The notes beneath the pieces are model-generated. The model made no database searches. It saw only the letters and a program-made list of their open reading frames with translations, and was not told where the DNA came from. Shown here piece by piece: positions 52,961-61,456 of a stretch of 64,000 bases of DNA. Source of the stretch: Chitinophagaceae bacterium. Lineage in GTDB: Bacteria > Bacteroidota > Bacteroidia > Chitinophagales > Chitinophagaceae. Each line of letters begins with the position of its first letter. The first letter of the stretch is position 1. The position numbers and the translations under genes are program-made. The stretch is from positions 1 to 64,000 of the forward strand of contig JABFRU010000018.1 in the NCBI GenBank assembly GCA_013140985.1, written 5' to 3'.

Positions 52961-53781
52961 ATTGCTGCAACCAATTCCCTGAAGATCGTTGCAAGTTTGG
53001 GCTCAGCATTTTTCGCTGCTTCCAGCACTTCTTCATGTGTGATGGCATGATCATGTTCAATGATGCCGATATCCGTTACCACACTCATGGCAAAAACATC
53101 CATGCCCATATGATTGGCAGCAATACATTCCTGCACCGTACTCATGCCCACCACGTCGGCGCCGATCACTTTGATGAAATGATACTCTGCTCTTGTTTCA
53201 AAAGTGGGGCCAGTAACCGCTACATATACACCTTCTTTTACATCATAATTATGTGTCAGCGCAATGGCTTTTGCCTTTTCGATCAAATGTTTTTTATAAG
53301 GCTCACTCATATCCGGGAAACGGGTTCCCAACTCAGCAATATTCTTTCCGATCAATGGATTGGGAGTAAAAAAACTGATATGATCATTGATGATCATGAT
53401 ATCGCCAACCTTATGAGATGGATTGACCGTACCTGCTGCATTCGATAATAATAATGTCTGTACTCCCAAAAGTTTCATTACACGGATTGGAAAGATCACA
53501 TCCTGTGCTTCGTATCCTTCATAATAATGAAAACGGCCTGCCATGGCGACAACTGTTTTACCACTCAACTTTCCAAAAACGAGGTAGCTCTTATGTCCTT
53601 CAACTGTAGACACTGGAAAGTTGGGAATATCTTCATAGGCCACTTCTTTTTCCACTTCGATCTCTTCAATAAAATTTCCGAGACCGCTGCCCAATACAAT
53701 ACCTACCGATGGTGTTTCTTTGTATTGTTTTTTTAAAAACTTTACTGCCTCGTTAAACTGTTTCAAAGCTTTTTTCCCCAT
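52957..53781 (-). CDS. punA: purine-nucleoside phosphorylase (type I, trimeric)
   Basis: 274 residues. Phosphorolysis of inosine and guanosine to base and ribose 1-phosphate. Seen: GIVLGSGLGNFIEE (phosphate-binding Ser), AGRFHYYEGY (about 83-92), LSNAAGTVNPSHKVGD, GPTFETRAEYHF, ADVVGMSTVQECIAA and SVVTDIGI. The purine-specifying Glu in GPTFETRAE is present. Single gene with a TATCTTTG box 18 bases before the ATG. Confidence 0.95.
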   Translation of the reverse strand: MGKKALKQFNEAVKFLKKQYKETPSVGIVLGSGLGNFIEEIEVEKEVAYEDIPNFPVSTVEGHKSYLVFGKLSGKTVVAMAGRFHYYEGYEAQDVIFPIRVMKLLGVQTLLLSNAAGTVNPSHKVGDIMIINDHISFFTPNPLIGKNIAELGTRFPDMSEPYKKHLIEKAKAIALTHNYDVKEGVYVAVTGPTFETRAEYHFIKVIGADVVGMSTVQECIAANHMGMDVFAMSVVTDIGIIEHDHAITHEEVLEAAKNAEPKLATIFRELVAAI

Positions 53782-53798
53782 ACAAATAATTGAACTGG

Positions 53799-53806
53799 CA
53801 AAGATA
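53799..53806 (-). promoter_or_regulatory. Bacteroidota -7 box TATCTTTG of punA
   Basis: Perfect TAnnTTTG match on the minus strand, 17 bases from the punA ATG. Confidence 0.6.
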
Positions 53807-53836
53807 ATATATCCCTTATTCTGAGTACATTTAATA

Positions 53837-54841
53837 GTGATGAAATGGATAATTAATATTGCTTTGTTGCTGCTGGCAACTGTCGAAGCCCGGGCTGATC
53901 TTCCTCCGAAGAACTATCCTTATACATTACGGTCAGCGAATAATGAGTTCTATCTAAGATCGATACCTTATTCTTTAGGCGGAACATTAGGAAAGAGCTA
54001 TGTACATAACAGCAAAACCGGCCAGTTACTTTACAGCATCGACAGGTTTTTCCCGGACATTATTTTTTTGAGTGATGACGGACAATGCATTACTTCAGTA
54101 AGTCATTGGGGAGCACACAATATAGCCGTTGATGACAGCATACATGGATATGCAATAGATTTTTACAGGCAAACTGAAAATATCCGGACTTATGAAATAA
54201 CGGACCTGGTAAAAAACAAGTCAAGGCTGATCTACTCTGTGAGTCATGTTCAGTGGAGATACAATCTTTTTAAAGAAAGCTATATTGATAAAGAGAGCAA
54301 GTTTTCAGTTTATCCAACCGATAGTTTAAGGACAAGAATGGACAGGCATAGTACATACGCATCAAACGATACATTATATGTAACTACTGTTGAGAAAAAA
54401 GTTCTTGTTTTTTATATCCCAACAGGTAAGATGGTCAAAAGCCGGCATGCATCAAAGTTCTTTGAAGCGAAAGGCAATTATTCTTTTCCCATTAGCCGGA
54501 AGGAAAAATTACCGGATTTCAAAGAACTGCCCCGTGATCTGCCACCCCTGGCTAAGGGAGAGGGTGATCTTTCCTATGCCCTGGCTTATTTATTGAATTA
54601 TAAGCGTGCCAGCGAAGGCAATCATAGCAATGCTATCATAACGATCAAACTGGTATTGGACAGGGAGACCAGTACAGTTGAAATACTGGATGTAGATGTA
54701 AATGAACGGGATAATGACAGCAATGCCATTAAGCAAAAAATACTTGACTGGCTAAAAGACAAAAGATTTCAAACTGGAGAACTTGCTCCCTGGGTAGAAA
54801 AATGGTATTACTACAAAGAGTATTATTTCACCTATCAATAA
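53837..54841 (+). CDS. secreted hypothetical protein
   Basis: 334 residues from GTG 53837, or one codon less from the adjacent ATG 53840. Signal peptide at 1-20 (IINIALLLLATVEARA). The mature part starts LPPKNYPYTLRSANNEFYLR and has beta-propeller-like segments with SDDGQCITSVSHWG, but no clear repeat family. The C-terminal region (IITIKLVLDRETSTVEILDVDVNERDND) could be a TonB-C-like unit, uncertain. Convergent with the next lipoprotein gene, overlapping by seven bases. Confidence 0.72.
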   Translation: MMKWIINIALLLLATVEARADLPPKNYPYTLRSANNEFYLRSIPYSLGGTLGKSYVHNSKTGQLLYSIDRFFPDIIFLSDDGQCITSVSHWGAHNIAVDDSIHGYAIDFYRQTENIRTYEITDLVKNKSRLIYSVSHVQWRYNLFKESYIDKESKFSVYPTDSLRTRMDRHSTYASNDTLYVTTVEKKVLVFYIPTGKMVKSRHASKFFEAKGNYSFPISRKEKLPDFKELPRDLPPLAKGEGDLSYALAYLLNYKRASEGNHSNAIITIKLVLDRETSTVEILDVDVNERDNDSNAIKQKILDWLKDKRFQTGELAPWVEKWYYYKEYYFTYQ

Positions 54842-55641
54842 TTGTAGCGATAGAAATCACAGAACTCCTCATCACATAAAAGCTTTTGCAGTTTAGGGTC
54901 TTTTAATACATCAATATAATCCATCCATTTCCCTTCCACTTTTATTTTTCTATACACTAATCGTATTCCCTGGCTATAGTCCACCCACCAGTAAATATGC
55001 CCGGTGTATAATGGCTGAATGGGTTTGCCATCCAGTTTATGCCAGCCATAGATAGCCACTCTTCCAGGCCTTGTATCTCTTGAAACTTTTCCGCTGATCA
55101 CCACATCTTTTTGTATGCCGGCTATCAGTCCCTGTCTTCCTTTTCGTTGTCCTTCGATGATCAAATGATGATGCCACATGGTGGGTGTGCTGTCACGGAA
55201 AGCATACATCGGCACCGGCTCTAATTTTACTATTGCTGTTTTATAAATATCATCCGACATTTTTCTTGTGGGTAAAAAACAGTGAAAACTGTCAGCTATC
55301 TTTTGTGCCGCATAAGGTGTGATATTTATTCTTGCCCAATCATTATCCGTACCAATACTTAAATAATCCGGGGCTACATAATAAGTAGCGTTGATCGTTT
55401 TACCACTTGCAGAATCAATAACGGAAACATTGACCGGAACAAATTCTTTCAGAAAAGACGGAACATTGCCCGCCAGTATTTCTTTGACAGCAAAAGAATC
55501 TCTTGCCGCCCATTTCATAGCAAAAGCCTGGTTATAAAAATCATTGCCTGATAATGATGATCTGCGTTCCGGCCAGCTCATTTTTATAGTTGAATGACAG
55601 GAAACAAAAAATAGACAATAAACTAATAGCCATCTTCGCAT
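54835..55641 (-). CDS. putative lipoprotein, hypothetical
   Basis: 268 residues from the ATG giving MRRWLLVYCLFFVSCHST, a lipobox-type signal peptide (VSC). The frame is open for 93 codons further upstream, but that part runs through the REP-like unit and transposase and has no signal. The mature part contains NATYYVAPDYLSIGTDNDWARIN, MWHHHLIIEGQRKGRQGLIAG and YTGHIYWWVDYSQGIRLVY. The last resembles a substrate pocket rich in aromatics, but I know no family. Neighbour of the REP-associated transposase. Confidence 0.7.
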   Translation of the reverse strand: MRRWLLVYCLFFVSCHSTIKMSWPERRSSLSGNDFYNQAFAMKWAARDSFAVKEILAGNVPSFLKEFVPVNVSVIDSASGKTINATYYVAPDYLSIGTDNDWARINITPYAAQKIADSFHCFLPTRKMSDDIYKTAIVKLEPVPMYAFRDSTPTMWHHHLIIEGQRKGRQGLIAGIQKDVVISGKVSRDTRPGRVAIYGWHKLDGKPIQPLYTGHIYWWVDYSQGIRLVYRKIKVEGKWMDYIDVLKDPKLQKLLCDEEFCDFYRYNY

Positions 55642-55721
55642 GAAAGAAAGATAATACATTGCCGGGTAAATGCAGAGGCATTGCTGCAGAATTCTGGTGA
55701 CTTCAGGGTAACTAACTGTAC

Positions 55722-55786
55722 CGTCCCGTAGGGACGAAATGCCGGTAGAACTAATAGAATGGTTCTCTTTGCCCCGTAGGGGCAAA
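55722..55786 (+). repeat. REP-like unit, left copy
   Basis: Two palindromes, CGTCCCGTAGGGACG (55722-55736) and TTTGCCCCGTAGGGGCAAA (55768-55786), separated by a spacer with GGTAGAA...AATGGT. The same unit occurs in inverted orientation at 56348-56413, so the two copies flank the transposase. Confidence 0.85.
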
Positions 55787-55792
55787 ACATAT

Positions 55793-56254
55793 TCATTCAA
55801 GCCCTGTAAATAAATACCGTTCGTTGTAGTCAACTTCAAATTCATCCAGGAATTCCCTGTATTCATCCAAAAAACATTTTTTTGTATGGTGCAATTCCTG
55901 GTTCTCAATATAGTTTGCAACTATGCTAATCTTTTTCTTTTCATAGCTGAAAGCTCCATATCCTTCTTGCCAGCGAAATGGTTTAGGCGTTAGCTTTTGT
56001 TCATTGATCCATTCAGACGAATCTCCTTTTACCATTCTCATAAGATCTGACAATGATTGGGTCGGCCGCATACCAAAAAGCATATGCAGATGGTCTGGCA
56101 TTGTATTAATAATAATCAACTTATGGTCATGATTCTGAACAATAGCAGTTATATATTGATGCAGGCGATTTTTCCAGGCCCTTGTTATCTGTGCATGCCG
56201 GTATTTTACAGCAAAAATGCATTGAATATGAATTTGGGTGTATGTATTTGGCAC
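55793..56254 (-). mobile_element. REP-associated tyrosine transposase (RAYT, Y1/IS200-like)
   Basis: 153 residues from a GTG (VPNTYTQIHIQ), the position where family members usually begin. A longer frame runs into the flanking REP-like unit. Single-stranded-DNA transposase: HUH motif TMPDHLHMLFG (His55, His57), WQEGYGAFSY, and catalytic Tyr115 in SIVANYIENQE. No TnpB. Flanked on both sides, six bases after its stop and about 95 bases before its start, by inverted copies of one bipartite palindrome unit, as expected for RAYT genes that maintain REP elements. Confidence 0.9.
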
Positions 56255-56347
56255 TGTTGATGATTTTATTTCGAATAAAGCTAACCTCGGTAATATGGTA
56301 AGCACAAAAGAAAAAAACGTTTTCTGAATGTTTTTTTCCCCAGCAGT

Positions 56348-56413
56348 TTTGCCCCTCCGGGGCAAATGAATCGTACACCATTGATTCTACCGACCTCATG
56401 TCCCTACGGGACA
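56348..56413 (-). repeat. REP-like unit, right copy (inverted)
   Basis: TTTGCCCCTCCGGGGCAAA (56348-56366) and TGTCCCTACGGGACA (56399-56413). Read on the minus strand the order, spacing and spacer words (GGTAGAAT, CAATGG) match the left copy. The TCC/TAC differences in the loops show some divergence. Confidence 0.85.
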
Positions 56414-56463
56414 AATGCTGTTCTCATCAAAGTTTTCTAAACGGGACTAAGTATCTCTTTTCT

Positions 56464-56471
56464 TACCTTCG
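56464..56471 (+). promoter_or_regulatory. -7 box-like TACCTTCG of sucC
   Basis: One mismatch to TAnnTTTG, 14 bases before the sucC ATG. Directly beyond the right REP-like unit. Confidence 0.4.
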
Positions 56472-56485
56472 CCAAAATTTTCAGC

Positions 56486-57697
56486 ATGAATCTTCATGAA
56501 TACCAGGCCAAGGAATTATTGAAAAAATATAATGTACCCGTACAGGAAGGATTTGCCTGCACCACTGTACAGGAAGCCGAAGACGCTTACCGCCAGATAA
56601 AAACGCAGACGGGCAGCAAATTCGCTGTGATAAAAGCACAGATACATGCCGGCGGCCGTGGAAAAGGAACGATCAAAGAAAATGGCATCAATGGTGTGAA
56701 AGTGGCCAAGTCGCTGGAAGATGTGCAGGATTTTGCCAGTAAAATATTGGGAGGAACATTGGTGACATTACAAACTGGCCCGGCGGGTAAAGTGGTGAAC
56801 AAAATATATGTGGCTGCCGATATGTATTATGATGGCCCGAGCGAAAGAAAGGAATTTTATCTCTCCATATTACTGGATCGGACCAAAGGAATGAATGTGA
56901 TCATGTACAGTACCGAAGGCGGAATGAACATTGAAGAAGTAGCGCATAATACACCGGAAAAAATTTTTAAAGAATGGATACATCCTTCCGGCGGATTGCA
57001 GGGTTTCCAGGCAAGGAAGATCGCTTTCAATCTGGGTTTGAGCGGTGAAGCATTTAAAAATTGTACAAAGTTTGTCACCAATTTATACAATGCTTATGTT
57101 GGTTTGGATTGCTCCATGCTCGAGATAAATCCTCTTTTCAAAGCATCAGATGATAAAATAATTGCTGTTGATTGCAAGATGGGACTCGATGAGAATTCGC
57201 TGATGCGTCATGCCGATCTTGCATCGCTGAGAGATACAACTGAAGAAGATCCTACCGAAGTGGAAGCGGGCAAATACAATTTGAATTTTGTAAAACTCGA
57301 CGGCAATGTGGGCTGCATGGTAAATGGCGCCGGGCTTGCCATGGCTACCATGGATATGATCAAACTGAGTGGTGGTGAGCCTGCCAACTTTTTGGATGTA
57401 GGCGGTAGTGCCAATGCACAAACGGTGGAAGCCGGTTTCAAGATCATATTAAAGGATCCCAATGTAAAAGCGATCCTGATCAACATATTTGGTGGTATCG
57501 TTCGCTGCGACAGGGTTGCCCAGGGTGTTATTGATGCGTATAAAAACCTTGGCAACATAAAAATTCCTATCATCGTTCGCTTGCAGGGAACAAATGCAGT
57601 TGAAGCAAAAAAATTGATTGATGAAAGTGGATTGAAAGTGCAATCTGCTATTTTATTAAGTGAGGCTGCTGATTTGGTGAAGAAGGCCGTTGCATAG
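56486..57697 (+). CDS. sucC: succinate-CoA ligase (ADP-forming) beta subunit
   Basis: 403 residues. ATP-grasp subunit of the TCA-cycle enzyme that makes ATP or GTP from succinyl-CoA. Seen: MNLHEYQAKELLKKYNVPVQEG at the start, KAQIHAGGRGKGTI, the ATP-grasp segment with EINPLF (about 210-216), DVGGSANAQTVEAGF (about 303-317) and LINIFGGIVRCDRVAQGV for CoA-side contact and subunit interface. sucD is not adjacent. Monocistronic with a terminator. Confidence 0.97.
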   Translation: MNLHEYQAKELLKKYNVPVQEGFACTTVQEAEDAYRQIKTQTGSKFAVIKAQIHAGGRGKGTIKENGINGVKVAKSLEDVQDFASKILGGTLVTLQTGPAGKVVNKIYVAADMYYDGPSERKEFYLSILLDRTKGMNVIMYSTEGGMNIEEVAHNTPEKIFKEWIHPSGGLQGFQARKIAFNLGLSGEAFKNCTKFVTNLYNAYVGLDCSMLEINPLFKASDDKIIAVDCKMGLDENSLMRHADLASLRDTTEEDPTEVEAGKYNLNFVKLDGNVGCMVNGAGLAMATMDMIKLSGGEPANFLDVGGSANAQTVEAGFKIILKDPNVKAILINIFGGIVRCDRVAQGVIDAYKNLGNIKIPIIVRLQGTNAVEAKKLIDESGLKVQSAILLSEAADLVKKAVA

Positions 57698-57700
57698 ATA

Positions 57701-57726
57701 ATAACTAAAAGTGAATAGATAAAAGT
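57701..57726. repeat. single arm of a dispersed repeat (ATAACTAA...TAGATAAAAG)
   Basis: Same words, in the same order, as the right arm of the repeat at 24790-24888 read in reverse. Lies just after the sucC stop. Confidence 0.5.
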
Positions 57727-57729
57727 TTG

Positions 57730-57756
57730 ATCCCGGCTGCTGCCGGGATTTTTTTT
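57730..57756 (+). terminator. rho-independent terminator of sucC
   Basis: Perfect stem ATCCCGGC (57730-57737) / GCCGGGAT (57742-57749), loop TGCT, eight T. Confidence 0.85.
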
Positions 57757-57768
57757 GTACCTTAAAGT

Positions 57769-58335
57769 ATGAAAAAGACAGGAGTAATCTTGTTCGTTCT
57801 GTTGACTATTGGCATTTCATATTTTCTTCTTACTGATCGCAGAGGAAAACATGACGCTGTTATAGAAACAGAAATCTCTCCCGAAAAGTCAGGCAAAGTA
57901 ATTCCTGCTGATTTTCTTGCTGATCAACTGGCAGAATATGGTATGCTTTATGGTGCCGCGGTAGGTATTAACGGAGCAAGAACAAAAGCTTATGAAAAAT
58001 TCGAAGAATTAAAAAAGATCGCAAAAGACAGCGATCTTATCAGGTTAATGAAAAGGAAAGATCCGATCGTAAAGGCTTCTGCTTTTTCAATACTTGCTGA
58101 AAGAGGCAGTAAAGAGATGATGCCAATCTTCGAAGAGAATATTAACGACAAAACCGTTTTCAAAATTTTTGGTGGTTGTATAATTTCCCGTACGTATGTC
58201 AATGCATACCTTTTAGCTTGTATGAAGTATCGCATTGACAAAAAAATATTTGAAAAATATAGGAAGACTGTTGTCGCCATGTATCCCAAAATGAATGATT
58301 GGGAATTAATGGAACTGGGTCTAGCCTCTTTATGA
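57769..58335 (+). CDS. membrane-anchored hypothetical protein with HEAT-like helices
   Basis: 188 residues. N-terminal hydrophobic segment (VILFVLLTIGISYFLL, about 6-21) followed by a charged region. The rest is helical, with RKDPIVKASAFSILAERGSKEMMPIFEEN (about 98-126) resembling a HEAT or PBS-type repeat. Two Cys in the C-terminal third. TACCTTAA box at the start, terminator-like hairpin at 58446 after it. No function can be assigned. Confidence 0.72.
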   Translation: MKKTGVILFVLLTIGISYFLLTDRRGKHDAVIETEISPEKSGKVIPADFLADQLAEYGMLYGAAVGINGARTKAYEKFEELKKIAKDSDLIRLMKRKDPIVKASAFSILAERGSKEMMPIFEENINDKTVFKIFGGCIISRTYVNAYLLACMKYRIDKKIFEKYRKTVVAMYPKMNDWELMELGLASL

Positions 58336-58384
58336 ATTTCACATATCCAATTTATTTATGCAATCCTTTTATTGATAGCATCCT

Positions 58385-58428
58385 GAACCTGCCTGCTTAA
58401 GCAGTGCCTGCCTGCCGGTAGGCAGGGT
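58385..58428. repeat. CCTGCCGGTAGGCAGG palindrome repeat
   Basis: CCTGCCTGCTTAAGCAG, then TGCCTGCCTGCCGGTAGGCAGGG. The second part is a 16-base near-perfect palindrome (58411-58426). Of the dispersed intergenic repeat type. Confidence 0.65.
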
Positions 58429-58445
58429 TTCATATTGATGATTTG

Positions 58446-58471
58446 CCCCGACGTTACAGTCGGGGTTTTTT
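58446..58471 (+). terminator. rho-independent terminator
   Basis: Stem CCCCGAC (58446-58452) / GTCGGGG (58459-58465) followed by six T. Ends the transcript of the gene at 57769. Confidence 0.8.
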
Positions 58472-58526
58472 ATTCTTGGTCAATTTGACTCAATGCTATA
58501 CCTTAGGTAAGACCAATCCCGCCAGC

Positions 58527-59258
58527 ATGCAAGGGAAAAATAAAGATATCAACCGCAGAAAATTTGTTGGCAATACAGTAAAGATCGTCACACTCGGTTC
58601 ATTACTGATGCCGCTGGTGGAAGCATGTGGCAATAAAAAGTCTTCCAACAAAGGAAATGCAGGTTCCGATACCACGAAAGGAAAGATCTCAAAAAACAGG
58701 TCAAAAAAACTTCCCAGGAAAAAATGGAGCCATGAATCACTGGTGATGAATAATAAGACACAGGTGGTGCATTTTCCTACTTCCAGGGTTTATACTTATT
58801 ATGACCCGATAAAACCCAACCACCTGCAGGAAATAAGCTTAGCTACATGGTCTTCACAAATGGAAGAACCGGTTAGATTCAACAGGGAGCAATCCGGGAA
58901 TATCATTGAGATACTTACTTTGCATCAACTCAAAGGTGAGATCAACGATACATCACTGATCGTTGCCATTGATACCTTGTCAACAGCTTTTACAGAAGAA
59001 TACGAAAAAGCAAATTCAAAGAATTTCCGCCTGCATGAGTTGATGTTACAATTGATCGCACTGAACAATGCTATTCCTGCCGACCAAAAATGGACCACCT
59101 TTACTGCCAAAGTAAAAAATCCTCCGCAATTACGTAAGCGGCAGGATTGGATGGCTACCGAAACAAAATTCACTGAACGTATAAACTATATTACACAAAG
59201 AAGAAATGATTATATAGCCCGGCTGAATGAACGGGCTGCCAAATATTCTTTTACATAA
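58527..59258 (+). CDS. Tat-exported lipoprotein-like hypothetical protein
   Basis: 243 residues from the ATG at 58527 (MQGKNKDINRRKFVGNTV). The frame is open upstream but runs through the terminator. N-terminus has a twin-arginine motif (NRRKFVG), a hydrophobic stretch (IVTLGSLLMPLVEAC) and a Cys at about 34, so a Tat signal with lipid attachment is likely. Mature part: Lys/Ser-rich linker, then a helical domain without motif. Short helical tail ends RRNDYIARLNERAAKYSFT. Function unknown. Confidence 0.75.
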   Translation: MQGKNKDINRRKFVGNTVKIVTLGSLLMPLVEACGNKKSSNKGNAGSDTTKGKISKNRSKKLPRKKWSHESLVMNNKTQVVHFPTSRVYTYYDPIKPNHLQEISLATWSSQMEEPVRFNREQSGNIIEILTLHQLKGEINDTSLIVAIDTLSTAFTEEYEKANSKNFRLHELMLQLIALNNAIPADQKWTTFTAKVKNPPQLRKRQDWMATETKFTERINYITQRRNDYIARLNERAAKYSFT

Positions 59259-59322
59259 TTGTGCCGTTAATTGCCCGCTGGCATATAACGCAGGTGGTTT
59301 AACTCCTCCAACGGCCCAACAG

Positions 59323-59354
59323 AAAGGTTGCCCCTGAAAAGGCGACCTTTTTCT
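59323..59354 (+). terminator. rho-independent terminator
   Basis: Stem AAAGGTTGCC (59323-59332) / GGCGACCTTT (59341-59350), with one G-T pair, followed by T-rich sequence. Confidence 0.7.
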
Positions 59355-59396
59355 TTTATACAACCAGAGTTTTTTTTATTTCTATAATTTAGTAAA

Positions 59397-60077
59397 ATGA
59401 AACAATGCCTGGTTTTGATTCTGGCTGCTTTCCTATTTTTTGTGTCCTCCTGCAGCAGGATCTACCACAAATCAGAACTGCATTTACAAGAGCAGTCATT
59501 TAACAGGCATTTGATAACATTCAGAACGGATGGTTATTATTATACAGAAATAGAAGAGAAACGAAAAGATTATTCAATTCCACAGGATCAACCCGGACAT
59601 GAATATACCGGAATTGGAATTTTAAGAACTGTATTTTACGATGATGGTTATGTGAATTACGGAGAATCACTGTTGAGGCAAAACAAACAATCAGGCAGCC
59701 TGAAACAAAAGATCGTTGATAGCCTTTTGACTGAATGGGAAAAACTACGTTATCCGGGCTGGGGCTATACAAATAAAAAAAATGCTAAGGTTCATATATG
59801 GGACTGGGGGCTTTACCGGCAAAAAGGCCCTGTGATAGAGTTGCAATACTACAGCAATCATTTTGGACATTATCGTCTTGTAACAGTTGCGATGTCTGTG
59901 CTGAACGACTCCACACTTTTAGCCACACATAAATACAGCCCTTATGTTGGCATGATGCCGCATATTGTTGATGACAGCATTGATCTTATCTACAAATTCA
60001 GAAAGTATTCACCCAAGCCTGATTCAACTAATTATCTGCGATATAATATTCACAAATTTGGACCAAAGAAAAAATAG
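59397..60077 (+). CDS. lipoprotein, hypothetical
   Basis: 226 residues. Lipobox signal peptide (LILAAFLFFVSSCSRIYH, Cys near 19). The mature part has beta-type segments (FRTDGYYYTEIEEK, GIGILRTVFYDDGYVNYGES, WDWGLYRQKGPVIELQYYSNH) and ends in a basic tail. No family recognised. Monocistronic, between two terminator-like regions. Short A+T-rich promoter region (TATAATTTAG) before the start. Confidence 0.75.
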   Translation: MKQCLVLILAAFLFFVSSCSRIYHKSELHLQEQSFNRHLITFRTDGYYYTEIEEKRKDYSIPQDQPGHEYTGIGILRTVFYDDGYVNYGESLLRQNKQSGSLKQKIVDSLLTEWEKLRYPGWGYTNKKNAKVHIWDWGLYRQKGPVIELQYYSNHFGHYRLVTVAMSVLNDSTLLATHKYSPYVGMMPHIVDDSIDLIYKFRKYSPKPDSTNYLRYNIHKFGPKKK

Positions 60078-60159
60078 GCTGTTGTTGTTGATCTGAACTT
60101 GCACAAAATCGCCTAACTGATATACATATATTTGTTGCCAGGTAAATTATTTTTACAAC

Positions 60160-60645
60160 ATGAATACTATTGTGATCAGGAATATTCAACCTTCGGATAA
60201 TCCTTATCTCGCCAAAATTGTAAAAGGGACATTGGCTGAATTCGGCGCCAACCGTCCCAATACTGTTTATTACGATCCAACCACAGATGCCTTGTATGAA
60301 TTGTTTCAGAAAGAAGGTGCCGCTTATTTTGTTGCCGAAATGAATGGTGAAATAGTTGGCGGCGGCGGCATCTATCCTACCGATGGTTTACCAGATGCTA
60401 CCTGCGAATTGGTAAAAATGTATTTGCTGCCGCAGGCAAGGGGCAGTGGACTCGGAAGAACTTTGATAGAAAAATGTTTGGCGACTGCTAAAGAATACGG
60501 ATACAAACAAGTTTACCTCGAAAGCATGCCCGAATTAAAACAGGCGTTGAAGATCTATGCCAAATTTGGATTTGAATATTTAAAAGGCCCGATGGGCAAC
60601 AGCGGGCATACGGGATGCAGTTTGTGGATGCTGAAGAGTGTGTAG
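60160..60645 (+). CDS. GNAT-family N-acetyltransferase
   Basis: 161 residues. GNAT fold: IVIRNIQPSDNPYLAKIVKGTL at the start (strand 1, helix 1), YFVAEMNGEIVGGGGI (strands 2-4), CELVKMYLLPQARGSGLGRTLIEKCLATAKEYG (acetyl-CoA loop with the RGSGLG form of the Q/RxxGxG/A motif, about 90-96), YLESMPELKQALKIYAKFGFEYL (strand 5 to helix 4). Substrate unknown. Cytoplasmic. Confidence 0.92.
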   Translation: MNTIVIRNIQPSDNPYLAKIVKGTLAEFGANRPNTVYYDPTTDALYELFQKEGAAYFVAEMNGEIVGGGGIYPTDGLPDATCELVKMYLLPQARGSGLGRTLIEKCLATAKEYGYKQVYLESMPELKQALKIYAKFGFEYLKGPMGNSGHTGCSLWMLKSV

Positions 60646-60697
60646 TATTTAGTAGGGAGTCATTTATGGAAATCCTATCCCTCCTCATCATAGCCGC

Positions 60698-61375
60698 ATG
60701 AGAAAATATTCCCTGCTACTTTTTCCTTTGATCGTTGGCTGCCTGAACGATCAATCAATTGAAAAGAAAAAAAATATTACTTCGGTCACTTCACCCGATA
60801 TCAATAACAGTTCTGTCTTTACAAAGCCAACTTTCCAATTCAATTATGATCAGCAGAAACAGCGCTGTCAGCAATTGTATGAAACAGTCAAAAGAAAAAG
60901 GTCGCCGGAAACTGAAAAAAAGTTCATTTCATATTTGACAGACTCTCTCCTTCCCTGCTGGTATGGAACTCCGTGGGACTATAATGGAATTTCTCAAATA
61001 CCGGGAGAAGGCAAGATCGCCTGCGGTTATTTTGTTACCACTACCCTGCGTGATGCAGGCATGAAGATCAACCGGGTGAAACTGGCACAATGCATTGAAC
61101 AGAACCTTTTATGGGACCTTTGCAAAGATTTTAAAAGATACAGTGATAAATCACTGGAATATTTTGTGAAGGATATAGAAAAAACAGGCTATGGTCTTTA
61201 CATAGTCGGATTAGATAATCACACCGGTTATATCTATCACGATGGAAAAGATGTTTGGTTCATTCATTCAGGGGTATATCCGCCCAAATGTGCCTTAAAA
61301 GAAAAAGCGATCAACTCTGTCACCCTGAAGAATTCGAGGTATCGTGTGTTTGGAAGAATTGTTTTTGATAAATAG
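60698..61375 (+). CDS. lipoprotein with an NlpC/P60- or CHAP-like cysteine peptidase pattern
   Basis: 225 residues. Lipobox signal peptide (LLLFPLIVGCLND, Cys near 15). The mature part has WYGTPWDYNGIS followed by KIACGYFVTTTLRDAG, a Cys at the start of a helix as in NlpC/P60 peptidases, and later GLDNHTGYIYHDGKDVWFIHSG, with His residues at the position where such enzymes have the catalytic His. Predicted wall-peptide hydrolase anchored in the outer membrane. This is pattern-based and could be wrong. Confidence 0.55.
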   Translation: MRKYSLLLFPLIVGCLNDQSIEKKKNITSVTSPDINNSSVFTKPTFQFNYDQQKQRCQQLYETVKRKRSPETEKKFISYLTDSLLPCWYGTPWDYNGISQIPGEGKIACGYFVTTTLRDAGMKINRVKLAQCIEQNLLWDLCKDFKRYSDKSLEYFVKDIEKTGYGLYIVGLDNHTGYIYHDGKDVWFIHSGVYPPKCALKEKAINSVTLKNSRYRVFGRIVFDK

Positions 61376-61456
61376 CGAGTAGTTAGTAGGAAGTAGCTAG
61401 TAGGAAAATTTACAAAAGCACGCAACCCTACTAGTTACTCGCTACTTCCTGCTAAC
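61376..61456. repeat. word-like inverted repeat overlapping the 3' end of the SprT-like gene
   Basis: Arm around 61377-61405 (AGTAGTTAGTAGGAAGTAGC) pairs with 61430-61455 (ACTAGTTACTCGCTACTTCC). The right arm encodes the last residues (LAGSSE) and stop codon of the minus-strand gene. Confidence 0.65.

Noticed and set aside
55642..55920. 93-codon upstream extension of the lipoprotein gene ending at 54835
   Set aside because: It runs through the left REP-like unit and antisense to the transposase, while the internal ATG gives a perfect lipoprotein signal.
56255..56365. N-terminal extension of the transposase
   Set aside because: It runs into the right REP-like unit. Family members begin at the PNTYTQIHIQ segment.
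58443..58526. Extended start of the Tat-type lipoprotein
   Set aside because: It begins in the terminator hairpin of the previous gene. The Tat motif sits at the right distance from the ATG at 58527.
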